This document shows positions 11,101 to 18,589 of a DNA stretch of 64,000 nt, piece after piece. Made by a program: the position numbers and the translations under genes. The DNA lies in the NCBI RefSeq assembly GCF_003967355.1, contig NZ_BIFH01000020.1, positions 186,001-250,000 of the forward strand, given 5' to 3'. This DNA comes from Embleya hyalina (lineage in GTDB: Bacteria; Actinomycetota; Actinomycetes; Streptomycetales; Streptomycetaceae). Under the pieces are notes generated by a model. It had not been told where the DNA came from and did not search any database. It worked only from the letters and a program-made list of their open reading frames with translations. Each line of letters begins with the position of its first letter. Position 1 is the stretch's first letter.

Positions 11101-12066
11101 GGCGAGACGATGGAGTCCGAGGTCGACCGGCGGTTGGCGGCGAACGTGCCCTCCGGCGCGCCCGGTCGCGGTCTGTCCCCGGACAAGCTGCACTTCCTGG
11201 CCGCGCTGCCCCGGATCGACGGCTCGTCGGCGGCGGAGGACCTGGGCGAGGGCATGGCGGCGATGGTCGGGGCGATCAAGGCGGCGTGGGCGGGCCCGCC
11301 CGCGCCCCCGGTGCGGGTGCTGCCGATGTTGCTGCCGTACGAGCAACTGCCGACGCCGGCGCAGGTGTCCGGTCGGGGGATCCCGATCGGTGTGGACGAG
11401 CAGACGCTCAGCCCCGTGTACCTGGACTTCAACGTCGACACGAACTTCGTGCTGTTCGGCGAGAGCGAGTCGGGCAAGACCAACTTCCTGCGGCTGCTCT
11501 CCCGGGGCATCGCCGAGCGGTACACCCCGGCCGAGGCACGGATCATCGTGTCCGACTACCGGCGCACGCTCCTGGACGTGGTCCCGGAATCGCACCTGCT
11601 GGAGTACGCGGCGGCGGCGCCGGCGCTGACCTCGTTCATGGGCGAGATCCGCGGCGGCATCGAACGGCGGCTCCCGGGGCCGGAGGTGACGCAGGAACAG
11701 CTGCGCAACCGGAGCTGGTGGAGCGGCCCGGAACTGTTCCTGCTGATCGACGACTACGACCTGGTGGCGTCCTCCAGCGGCAACCCGGTGGGCAGCATCG
11801 CCGAGTTCCTGCCGCTGGCCCGCGACGTCGGCCTGCACCTGATCATCGCCCGCAGCAGCGGCGGTGCGGGCCGCGCGCTGTACGAGCCCGTGCTGCAAAA
11901 GCTCCTCGACCTGGGCACGTCCGGCCTGATCCTGTCCGGCAACCGGGACGAGGGCGCCCTGATGGCCAACGTCAAGCCGACCCAACTCCCGCCGGGGCGT
12001 GGGCAGTTGATCACCCGACGGCGGGGCGTGGAGCTGATCCAGACGGCCTGGCTGCCGGACAACTGA
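8116..12066 (+). CDS. eccC: T7SS motor ATPase EccC (FtsK/SpoIIIE type, three ATPase domains)
   Basis: Cytoplasmic/membrane motor that recognises and drives T7SS substrates. It has 1316 residues in one chain (EccCa and EccCb fused). Two Met-rich membrane helices lie at about residues 38-83. Three FtsK-type domains follow, with Walker A motifs GATGSGKS (472-479), GGPRSGKS (829-836) and GESESGKT (1115-1122). The first domain has a full Walker B (LVIIIDEFSEL); the second and third have VFLFVDGW and LFLLIDDYD, i.e. weakened acidic pairs, as is usual for EccC. The start used is TTG at 8116; a GTG at 8122 is an alternative. From family knowledge, domain 1 provides catalysis and the last domain binds the WXG100 C-terminal signal. 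Confidence 0.97.
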   Translation: MTVVIVKRPPRVLPSPVPTEEIKLQSPPELERPTDQNWIMSVLPMMGMLGSAGFFFMPGAPKMMMVMGGMMMISSLVMVVANILKSRGGNRVQMLDSRRDYLKYLAQQRKEVRRTARKQRDAQLWTHPDPGQLWSVAAGERRIWERRAGDADFGQIRVGVGQQQLSTPLVAPDTAPLEELEPLCADAMRRFLRTQATLDDLPMAVSLRSFYHLTVSGEPERVYGLTRSMLGQLAVLHSPDDVRVVVACDTNSLPRWDWLKWLPHTQHPSQSDGAGSVRMIAGDLGEIEEWLAEELAGRSRFAAGAQPVLDQPHLVVVLDGGGVPANSLLAGADGLQGVTIVEVVPGPLDELRGGLAIIAEEDRLTLESTAGAYEGVPDFLSAGDAEALARKLAPLRLSANDDDEPLLANLDFTDLMGIGDAAQVDVSQTWRPRPPNDRLRVPIGIGQNGEPIMLDIKEAAMEGMGPHGLCVGATGSGKSELLRTLVLGLATTHSSEILNFVLADFKGGATFSGMSDMPHVAAVITNLSDDLTLVDRMRDSITGELNRRQELLRSAGNYANMHDYERARVAGAALEPLPSLVIIIDEFSELLTAKPDFIDMFIQIGRIGRSLGVHLLLASQRLEEGRLRGLDTYLSYRIGLRTFSAAESRAAIGVPDAYHLPSVPGAGYLKFDTESMVQFKAAYVSGTYRASDRVRRNRTGSPMPVLFDSRWTAANMWNRQPDLPPEPEPEPDVDSALADTVLDVIVRRMVNQGPPAHQVWLPPLAESNSVDRMLPPLRVTAERGLSSPEWGANGRLVVPLGLVDKPFEQRRDVMYADLSGAAGHALVVGGPRSGKSTLMRTMITAFALTHTPAEVQFYVLDFGGGGMVALNDLPHVGGVAGRLDAERVRRIVSEVKGILDRREEMFRVNNIDSIDTFRRRRAAGTLPDEAWGDVFLFVDGWLTLRNDFDALEAEVTDIATRGLGFGVHVVLSASRHPEIRPALKDQIQTRLELRLGETMESEVDRRLAANVPSGAPGRGLSPDKLHFLAALPRIDGSSAAEDLGEGMAAMVGAIKAAWAGPPAPPVRVLPMLLPYEQLPTPAQVSGRGIPIGVDEQTLSPVYLDFNVDTNFVLFGESESGKTNFLRLLSRGIAERYTPAEARIIVSDYRRTLLDVVPESHLLEYAAAAPALTSFMGEIRGGIERRLPGPEVTQEQLRNRSWWSGPELFLLIDDYDLVASSSGNPVGSIAEFLPLARDVGLHLIIARSSGGAGRALYEPVLQKLLDLGTSGLILSGNRDEGALMANVKPTQLPPGRGQLITRRRGVELIQTAWLPDN

Positions 12067-12100
12067 CGTCGGTATGCCGAAGTTCCCATCCGAATAGTTA

Positions 12101-12109
12101 TAACGGAAC
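12101..12109 (+). promoter_or_regulatory. TAACGGAAC motif upstream of the WXG/PPE-like pair
   Basis: TAACGGAAC lies 130 bases upstream of the ATG at 12239. The same or nearly the same nonamer is found upstream of esxB (TTACGGAAC, 20950-20958) and of the APC permease gene (60733-60741). It may be a shared regulator site; no protein is identified. Confidence 0.35.
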
Positions 12110-12238
12110 GTCAGCCTCCTCTTGCGGTCCGCTGACCATTCGTGGATCAATGGTCAGCGCCGCGACGCGCAGGCGTGTCCGACGTCCGCCGGGGAGGGTC
12201 GCGGCCGAAGGTCACCAAGCCCGGGGGAAACGTTGGCT

Positions 12239-12640
12239 ATGGCGGGATCCGGTTTTCAGATCAGCCTGGAGATGCTGGAGAAGTTTCAGGGGGCGTTGGA
12301 GGGAGTACTCGCCGATCTGGTCGGCGAGGATCCGGGGGCGAACGCGGCCGAACACGGGATCGGCGCGACCGACTTGGGCGTGTCCTTCGCGGAGGCCCCG
12401 ATGATCGGCGGGGTGATCCAGGAGACCGCCACCCGATTGCGCGCGCTGATCGCCACACTGCACGACCAGATCACGGCGATGAAGTTGTCGATCAAGGTCA
12501 ACGGCGCGAACACGGCCGACGTGGACGACGACACGCGCCGCGCGCTGAACGAGATCATGGCGCGGATCGGCCAGGGTGGACAGAAGCCGGTGACGACGGG
12601 GTCGACAACCAAGCCGGGTGGCAGGGTGGACCTGGAATGA
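12239..12640 (+). CDS. small T7SS-associated helical protein (putative partner of the next gene)
   Basis: A 133-residue protein starting MAGSGFQISLEMLEKF at the ATG at 12239; upstream in-frame codons look non-coding. Size and the helix-break-helix outline (LEKFQGALEGVLADL, then TATRLRALIATLHDQITAM) resemble WXG100/PE/EspC-class T7SS proteins, but there is no W-x-G and no clear YxxxD/E. The C-terminus is Gly/Lys/Thr-rich. It sits 172 bases after eccC and 37 bases before the WXG/PPE-like gene on the same strand. By analogy with PE-PPE pairs it may be the heterodimer partner or chaperone of that protein. That role is inference from position and size; I do not recognise the family. Confidence 0.6.
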   Translation: MAGSGFQISLEMLEKFQGALEGVLADLVGEDPGANAAEHGIGATDLGVSFAEAPMIGGVIQETATRLRALIATLHDQITAMKLSIKVNGANTADVDDDTRRALNEIMARIGQGGQKPVTTGSTTKPGGRVDLE

Positions 12641-12677
12641 CACGACTACACGAGTCCGGCGTCGTGGGGGGAATCTG

Positions 12678-14291
12678 ATGGTGCACGCGGACGGCGCGCC
12701 GACCGGGGGACCGGGCGGCGGCACCGACTTCGAGGGATACACGCTCGAACAATTACAGGCGATGATCGCCGGGGCGAACCCCTCGGCACTGGGCGTCTAC
12801 GCCGACAAGCTGCACGGAACCGCACAACGCATCCAAACGGCCACCGACGGCCTCACCAAGTGCATCCAGGCCCTCAGCGGCGCCTGGGAGGGCCCGGCAG
12901 CGGAAAGCTTCCGAACGTGGGCCGGCGGCGTAACAGCCGCCGCCGCAGGCCTGGGCGACTACGTCTCGGCAGCCGGCACCCACGTCAACCACGTAGGCCA
13001 GCAAATCTTCGTAGCCAAGATGCGCATGCCGCAGGTGCCCCCGACAGTCCTGGCCACAGCCAACCAGGGCCCGGTAGCCGTCGTCTCAGCCGCCACAAAC
13101 CCACCCCCAGGCGGCGCAGACCCCATCAAGGCCCACCAGGAAGCCAAAGCCCAGGTAGACGCAGCCCACCAAGAAGCAGTAACCCAAATGCGCACACTGG
13201 CATCGACCTACCGGGTAGCAGCAGCAGACCTAAAAGCTTTGCCTGCACCAGAATTTCCTCCACCACCGACCAACTTCGACCCGTCCTACGAGCAGACATC
13301 AGCCATTGACGGCCCTGGTGGCAGTCGCTCGTCCAACGCGGGCCCTTCCGGCGCCGTCCCGGGATCCGGGACGACCGGGAGGCCCAAGCAAGCTCCGATG
13401 AGCTCTGGCGCCTCGAAGCCCGGAATCTACTCGGCCCCGTTTGGATCTGTGCCTGGGTCAGTAAGTCCGACTGGCACTGAAGGTGGGGTAGCGCCGTACA
13501 TTCCCCAGTCAACAAACCTGCAGGGGAATGGTCCCCTGACTGCATCAGATCCGACGAACGCTACCTGGGTCCCACCAACCTCCGGGGGCGGATCAAGTTC
13601 CAACAGCCACGTACTCACAAGCACTGCTCTGTTTCCAGACGGAAACCCTGTGAACCCTGCTGGTGGCGGTCGAATCAGCGGATTCCCTGGAACCATCGCG
13701 CGCAGCAGCGAAGGTCCGAACGTCAATCCCGGCAGCGCTCCGCGTGGTGGAAGTTCCGGAGGCGCAGTCACGCGCAGCGGAGGCACGCCGACCGGCATCC
13801 CCGGTGGCAGCACTGTTCCTGGGTCCACACCACGCGGGCCTAGCGTGCCCGGCGGTCGAGGTTCGTTCAGTGCGAGTCCAGGAGGGCCAGGAATTTCTTC
13901 CCCAGCTCAAGCAGCGACCCCCGGCACTAGTTCCAGCGCACGCATGCCGGGGATTCCTGGGGCCGCCGGAGCAAGTTCGCTACCGCCTCGGGAACGCGGC
14001 GGGGCGCCCAGTCGCAGACTGGCCAACTCGCGGGGTGGTTCAATCGGCAACGCATCGGGAAGTCCCTCCAACCGCAACTCACCGAGGTTGCAGGCTCTGG
14101 CAGCAGAGAGCGAGTCCTCCGGCACCGCGACTCCTCAACATCCCACTGGACAACCCGGTCAACGAACTCCGTTTACAGGAGGCGCACGATCCGAGCAGGT
14201 GCGCCGCCGCACGCCGCGCTCCGAGGAGGCGGACGACAATCCGTGGGATGGCCCCCGTCAACCCGGCGTCGTCCCACCGGTCATCGACTGA
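12678..14291 (+). CDS. long WXG/PPE-like T7SS substrate with disordered C-terminus
   Basis: A 537-residue protein. The N-terminal ~195 residues are a four-helix WXG100/EspB/PPE-type domain with W70-E-G72 (LSGAWEGPAAESF) and a second helical pair ending in QMRTLASTYRVAAADL. From about residue 205 the chain is Pro/Gly/Ser/Thr-rich and disordered, ending GVVPPVID. The start ATG at 12678 has GGGGGGAA upstream. Codon 26 is TTA (12753-12755), a rare leucine codon in streptomycetes read by the bldA tRNA. The C-terminal half is in DNA of visibly lower GC. It is followed after 42 bases by a mycosin, so these are probably co-transcribed. Likely a secreted or surface protein of this T7SS; its function is unknown. 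Confidence 0.8.
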   Translation: MVHADGAPTGGPGGGTDFEGYTLEQLQAMIAGANPSALGVYADKLHGTAQRIQTATDGLTKCIQALSGAWEGPAAESFRTWAGGVTAAAAGLGDYVSAAGTHVNHVGQQIFVAKMRMPQVPPTVLATANQGPVAVVSAATNPPPGGADPIKAHQEAKAQVDAAHQEAVTQMRTLASTYRVAAADLKALPAPEFPPPPTNFDPSYEQTSAIDGPGGSRSSNAGPSGAVPGSGTTGRPKQAPMSSGASKPGIYSAPFGSVPGSVSPTGTEGGVAPYIPQSTNLQGNGPLTASDPTNATWVPPTSGGGSSSNSHVLTSTALFPDGNPVNPAGGGRISGFPGTIARSSEGPNVNPGSAPRGGSSGGAVTRSGGTPTGIPGGSTVPGSTPRGPSVPGGRGSFSASPGGPGISSPAQAATPGTSSSARMPGIPGAAGASSLPPRERGGAPSRRLANSRGGSIGNASGSPSNRNSPRLQALAAESESSGTATPQHPTGQPGQRTPFTGGARSEQVRRRTPRSEEADDNPWDGPRQPGVVPPVID

Positions 14292-14333
14292 TCAGCGCCC
14301 CTAAACCCGCCTTGGGAAGGACATCACAGCCGC

Positions 14334-15620
14334 ATGAGCGGACGCCCCTACCGAGCCCAGCGTCTATTCGTCCTGCTCGGTACGCTGCTGGTACTCCTGG
14401 TCGGCCCAGGCTTTTTGGCATCAGCTCACGCCACGTCCGTACGCTCACAACAGTGGTATCTGGATAGCTGGAAGATTGACGAGGTCTGGAATACCACACG
14501 CGGGGCCGGGAGTATCGTCGCCGTGGTCGACTCCGGCGTGGACACCACTCACCCAGATCTAACTGGCCAAGTTCTGCCCAGCCTCAGCACGCCTGGAGAT
14601 CGCGAGGGTCATGGCACGGGTATGGCGAGTTTGATCGCAGGCAGCGGACGTTCTGGCAACGGCGAGGGTGTTTATGGTGTCGCGCCAGCTTCGAAAATCC
14701 TGCCGTTCCAGGCGGTCTCTGGAATCTTCGGTGGAAATGATCCGAATTCTCTGGCGAACGGTATCAAGCTCGCGGCCGACTCACCGGCACGGATCATCAA
14801 TCTCTCGGTCAGCTCATCGCAAGATTTTCCCGCTGCGCGCGAAGCTGTCTCATATGCGCTGGCTAAAGGAAAGCTGGTGATCGCAGCCGGAGGCAACGCT
14901 CCTAAGGAGCGTGATAATTCCCCTGTATATCCAGCCTCTTACCCCGGTGTCCTAGCCGTCAGCGCAGTAAATCGAGAAGGGAAACCAGCAAGTAATAGCG
15001 TACGAGGATCGTGGATTTCACTGTCAGCACCAGGTGAAGAAATTCCCGGTGCGTGCGCGGCCGAAACACGCTATTGCCTCAGTGTCGGATCCAGCGACGC
15101 AGCGGCCCTAACGTCCGGGGTGGCGGCGCTTGTGTGGTCGGTGCATCCGGATTGGACTGCCAATCAGGTCATTCGGCGGCTGATCGATACTGCCAACCGG
15201 CCTACCGAGCCGGTTCCCTCCGACACCTTCGGCTACGGGGCCGTCAGCCCCCGCAAGGCCCTTGCCGCCACCGACACGCCCGGGCCGGCCGACGTAAATC
15301 CGCTGGTCGGCGTGCGTGGGGACAAGCCGAGTGCGCCGCCGACGGCCGCCGCGTCCAGTGCCCCGACCGCAGCGGCCGCCCCGCCCACAAGCACCGCGCC
15401 GCCGGCGACCGCCACCGGCAGGTCCGACGACGGCAACAACCTTCTCGTCCCGATCCTCATCGGCACCGCAGCCGTCGTCCTCCTCGCCGCCGGCGCCACC
15501 ATCGTCACCATGCGCCGCCGCCGAACCCGCGAACTCGCCTACCGCCAAACCCCCGTCGCGCCGCCCTGGCCCACCCCGCCGCCGCCCCACCCCCAAAGCC
15601 GCACGTACGACGGGTCGTAA
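14334..15620 (+). CDS. mycP: mycosin 1 (T7SS membrane-anchored subtilisin-like protease)
   Basis: An S8 serine protease of 428 residues that caps the T7SS complex on the extracytoplasmic side. It has a signal peptide (about residues 10-32) and a catalytic triad D66 (VAVVDSGVDTTHPDL), H93 (EGHGTGMA) and S254. The serine segment reads GSSDAAALTSGVAAL, where the usual GTSxAxP proline is replaced by Ala and the motif is loosened. A Pro/Ala-rich linker and a C-terminal membrane helix (about 363-385) with a basic stop end the protein. ATG 14334 has GGGAAGG upstream. The catalytic domain is coded by about 55-63 % GC DNA and the C-terminal quarter by over 80 % GC DNA, suggesting a mosaic gene. Confidence 0.92.
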   Translation: MSGRPYRAQRLFVLLGTLLVLLVGPGFLASAHATSVRSQQWYLDSWKIDEVWNTTRGAGSIVAVVDSGVDTTHPDLTGQVLPSLSTPGDREGHGTGMASLIAGSGRSGNGEGVYGVAPASKILPFQAVSGIFGGNDPNSLANGIKLAADSPARIINLSVSSSQDFPAAREAVSYALAKGKLVIAAGGNAPKERDNSPVYPASYPGVLAVSAVNREGKPASNSVRGSWISLSAPGEEIPGACAAETRYCLSVGSSDAAALTSGVAALVWSVHPDWTANQVIRRLIDTANRPTEPVPSDTFGYGAVSPRKALAATDTPGPADVNPLVGVRGDKPSAPPTAAASSAPTAAAAPPTSTAPPATATGRSDDGNNLLVPILIGTAAVVLLAAGATIVTMRRRRTRELAYRQTPVAPPWPTPPPPHPQSRTYDGS

Positions 15621-15685
15621 ACCGGTCCCCCGAAGGACGTCCCCACGTTCGTGCTCACGGCAAGCACGCGACGGCGGCGATCCGC

Positions 15686-16201
15686 CTACCCCGAACCCCC
15701 GCCCGGTTTCGCAAAGCAAGGGGAAGTCACCCAGACCGTGATCTGCTCGGGTGGCGACGTACTGCTCACCAGGATCCGAAAACCATCGGCCTCGTTGGTC
15801 CCGGAAACCTTCCCTCCCGGGCTCTCCGGAATGTCATAGATCTCGTCCCGCACAACCTTCACCCCCTGCGCCGTAAATGCATCGCGGACTCGGCGAAGGA
15901 CCTCCACCTGGTGCGTGGGCGCCACGATCACGTTGTACATGTGCAGCAGCGAATAGGAATCGGCGTCGGAAACGCTTCCGTCGGGACTTTCACAGGGGCC
16001 GTCCTTGGAGGAGACGCCCTGTGGTGTGATCGGGGCACCGATGACGTCCAGCACGGCGCGGGCATGCCGCTCCGCGGTCGCCCGAGTGTCCTCCAGCGAC
16101 TTGACGCGCAACGGCTCGTCGTTTTTCGACATATCTCCTCCGCATGCTGAACCAAAGACGACCAGACCGAGCACCAGAGCCAGGATTCGACCGGTCCTCA
16201 T
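15686..16201 (-). CDS. small lipoprotein, last gene of the putative effector module
   Basis: A 171-residue protein with a lipoprotein-type signal peptide: basic n-region MRTGRI, hydrophobic ALVLGLVVFG, then GSAC with Cys20 (the -3 residue is Gly rather than the usual Leu, so the lipobox is imperfect). The mature part is soluble, with two further cysteines that could form a disulfide, and no family that I recognise. Its ATG overlaps the hydrolase stop codon by 4 bases (ATGA), so it is translationally coupled to the alpha/beta hydrolase. Being surface-anchored and directly downstream of a likely secreted hydrolase, it could be an immunity or accessory protein; this is inference only. The DNA is lower in GC than the core genes. 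Confidence 0.7.
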   Translation of the reverse strand: MRTGRILALVLGLVVFGSACGGDMSKNDEPLRVKSLEDTRATAERHARAVLDVIGAPITPQGVSSKDGPCESPDGSVSDADSYSLLHMYNVIVAPTHQVEVLRRVRDAFTAQGVKVVRDEIYDIPESPGGKVSGTNEADGFRILVSSTSPPEQITVWVTSPCFAKPGGGSG

Positions 16202-17901
16202 GACTTCGGCGCAGTCGGGAGCCGGCCGTGTTCGAGTTCCGGACGGCGAGCAGGGTTGGGATCGTCGTAGAGCCCCATGATCACTCTTGCCTGATTCTCG
16301 AGACTCGAGCCCGGTTGATCGCCATTCATGTTCCAGTAGCTACTGTGATCGCCCGGTGATGCCACGAGCCGATTTCCACCGAATTCCTTGTCGTGCGGCA
16401 GAGTCTTCCCGTGCTCGGCCTGCCATCCGGCGTGGCTTGCCGCGCCCAGTCCGGGTATTCCGTCGTCGCCCGCGACCTCGGCCCAAAAGTGGCGAGGATC
16501 GATGTGCAGGTCATCCGCGCTGTCGGTGTGCGTTCCGGGGCTCCCCGCCACGATCATGTCGTCGACGGCTATGCCATTGCCCTGCCGCCCGGCATCGCCC
16601 AAGAGAGAAGATCCATAGCTGTGTGCGACGACACTGATGTGATGGTCCGTGGATTGAGCACGCAGGCCACCGACGAAGGAATCGAGACGCGGCGCTCCCT
16701 CCGCTGATCGATCCCAGCCGACGACGCTGGAGACTTTCGATTCCCAAGGCTTGTCGATCCCACCGAAGGAAGCTTCGGGCGCGTCGTAGTCCAGCCAGAA
16801 AACCGACGCCACATCACCCGTTTGGGGAGTCAGTCGGTCGGAAGCATCCTGAATCTTGTCGAGGCGCTTCATCTGCCCCTCCAGACCGCCCGCCACGTCG
16901 GTATTCGTACCGGGCACCAGGATCGCGGTGTTCCGCGCCAGGTCCGGATTTCCGATCGACATGACCACCTGCCCGTCGAGAAACTTGTTGCCGAACTTCA
17001 GCAACAGTCTTCCCGAGTCGTCCGCGGCACATGTTCCATTCTTCGTCAATGCCGATTGAATAGCCTGGAGATTCTTGATCTCCCGGAATTCACTCTCACT
17101 CGTCGGCCGTCCCGACAAATCGGCCAGTCGTGCATCGAGCGCCCTCCGATTCGCCTTGTCACGGTCGGTGGCCGGAATCCCGTCCAGGCTCCCGATCTCG
17201 TGGGGATAGCTGCTCAGGTAGAGGCTCCGCTGCTCCTCGGTCAGCCCTCTCCACCAGGCTGCCGATCGGACCGGGTCCATGTCCTTCGGAAGGCCGTTCA
17301 CACCACGGAGAGCGGCGACGCGTCGAGCGTCCTCCTCGGCGTTTTCCCACGAGTTCAGCGCGGTCGCCGCGACATCCGAGGGATTGAGCACGGCCGGCAC
17401 TCCGGCAAGCTTGTCATCCACCTCGCAGGCCTGACGAATGATCGCGTCCAGGCGCCGCTTGTATTCATCCAGCAGGGCTTGCGTTCCGGCCGGATCGCCG
17501 GACACGGCCCCTCCGCCCTCCGCGCCGGGAGGTGCGGCGACATTGAGGACGTAGCTTCCACCGGAATCCGAGACCTTTATCCCGGCCGCCTCCGCCTCCC
17601 GCAGGGCAGTCAACAGGGCGGTCTGGATGACAGGCATCTCGGCCGCTGCCTGATCGGCAGCGGATCCGATCGACCGGGCCTGCATCGCGGAGAGGGCAAT
17701 CTGTCGAACGACACGTTCGAGATCCTTGTCGGCGGTCTGCGCCGACATACCTTTCCACCCGGCCTGCTCGACCACGTCGTTGACGCCGGTCCGAAAAGAT
17801 ATCTCCAAGTCGTGCAGGCGGGTGGTCGCCTTGTTCCAGGCAGCGGCAAACTCACGCCACCCATCGAACTTCGCATCCCTGAGTTCGACGAAGCCGACCA
17901 T
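16198..17901 (-). CDS. WXG-domain alpha/beta hydrolase (DUF1023-type), putative T7SS effector
   Basis: A 567-residue protein. The N-terminal ~110 residues look like a WXG100 helical hairpin with W49-K-G51 (QAGWKGMSAQTADKDLERVV). A linker region of about 120 residues follows, then a C-terminal alpha/beta hydrolase like Pfam DUF1023. In that domain LVPGTNTD is an oxyanion region, S428 is the nucleophile in AHSYGS, and the candidate acid is in IVAGSPGTHTDSADDL and the candidate His in SPGDHSSYW. There is no signal peptide, as expected for a T7SS substrate. The ATG at 17901 is 2 bases after the stop of the EspC-like gene, and its stop overlaps the lipoprotein start. GC is low here (about 47 % in one 60-base stretch near 17,060). 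Esterase/lipase-type activity is predicted; the target is unknown. Confidence 0.82.
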   Translation of the reverse strand: MVGFVELRDAKFDGWREFAAAWNKATTRLHDLEISFRTGVNDVVEQAGWKGMSAQTADKDLERVVRQIALSAMQARSIGSAADQAAAEMPVIQTALLTALREAEAAGIKVSDSGGSYVLNVAAPPGAEGGGAVSGDPAGTQALLDEYKRRLDAIIRQACEVDDKLAGVPAVLNPSDVAATALNSWENAEEDARRVAALRGVNGLPKDMDPVRSAAWWRGLTEEQRSLYLSSYPHEIGSLDGIPATDRDKANRRALDARLADLSGRPTSESEFREIKNLQAIQSALTKNGTCAADDSGRLLLKFGNKFLDGQVVMSIGNPDLARNTAILVPGTNTDVAGGLEGQMKRLDKIQDASDRLTPQTGDVASVFWLDYDAPEASFGGIDKPWESKVSSVVGWDRSAEGAPRLDSFVGGLRAQSTDHHISVVAHSYGSSLLGDAGRQGNGIAVDDMIVAGSPGTHTDSADDLHIDPRHFWAEVAGDDGIPGLGAASHAGWQAEHGKTLPHDKEFGGNRLVASPGDHSSYWNMNGDQPGSSLENQARVIMGLYDDPNPARRPELEHGRLPTAPKS

Positions 17902-17903
17902 GT

Positions 17904-18485
17904 CTAGGACGCCCCGCCGAACATCGTCTTCAATTCGGTCTCGTTGTCCCGATACTTTGTCCGAGTGCGATATATTTTGTCGGCAGCCGCCTGGGATCCA
18001 TTCGCCAGTCGCATTATTGCCGCCGACCACTCCCGGCTCAGTTCGCCCATCTGGAATCCGGTCCTGAACCCCGGCGTCCCGGGCGGTGGGCCATGACCCA
18101 CATCTCCACTCACGGCCTTGAGATCCTGGCCTATGGAAACCGCTCTGGCGGCCGCGGGAGCAAGTTTTTCGATATCTACCGTGAAGCTGTTCCCCGGAGA
18201 GGAAAGGACCGGAGACATGGTCTCGGGTAAGGCAGGGCGCGCTTCGGAGCCGCTGAGAATCTGATTCATCCCGGGCCCGTTCCATTCACCGTCCGGGTTG
18301 TCGGCGAACTTGGAGCCGCCATCGAACAGAGCCGGATCGGCACCTCCCGGAACCACGGGTGGCCGAGGCGCGGGCGGAGCAGAGAGGAGTGGATTCGCAG
18401 GCGGGCGGGCGGCCGGGTCGGTGCGAAAATATTCGGGCGAGAGAACCCGGTTTATATTCGTGTCCGGGATGCCGTGCTCAGCCAT
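17904..18485 (-). CDS. EspC-like T7SS protein with YxxxE signal, putative effector partner
   Basis: A 193-residue protein. The N-terminal half is Pro-rich and disordered. From about residue 100 there is a helical pair (TVDIEKLAPAAARAVSIGQD, then FQMGELSREWSAAIMRLANG) resembling the EspC/DUF2580 family of ESX secretion-associated proteins. Near the end, Y178-R-D-N-E182 fits the T7SS export signal YxxxD/E. ATG 18485 has GGAG about 8 bases upstream. It lies 104 bases after mycosin 2 on the same strand and 2 bases before the hydrolase. I infer that it forms a heterodimer with the hydrolase WXG domain and carries the export signal for the pair. Confidence 0.72.
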   Translation of the reverse strand: MAEHGIPDTNINRVLSPEYFRTDPAARPPANPLLSAPPAPRPPVVPGGADPALFDGGSKFADNPDGEWNGPGMNQILSGSEARPALPETMSPVLSSPGNSFTVDIEKLAPAAARAVSIGQDLKAVSGDVGHGPPPGTPGFRTGFQMGELSREWSAAIMRLANGSQAAADKIYRTRTKYRDNETELKTMFGGAS

Positions 18486-18589
18486 TCTCACTCCGATGAT
18501 CGGGGGTAAAGGAACCGCTTGGCGTGCCGACGACGATTCCGGCAGGGTCGAGCGGCCTTGGAGCCGAGTGCCGAGTGCCGGATGCCGGT

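Noticed and set aside
10900-12066. Loss of the Walker B glutamate in EccC domains 2 and 3 as a sign of a broken motor
   Set aside because: Degenerate second and third ATPase domains are normal for EccC; domain 1 is intact.
8038-12150. A 1370-codon open frame on the minus strand, antisense to eccC
   Set aside because: Arg/Gln/His-rich shadow frame produced by high-GC third positions; no domain, and eccC on the plus strand has all its motifs.
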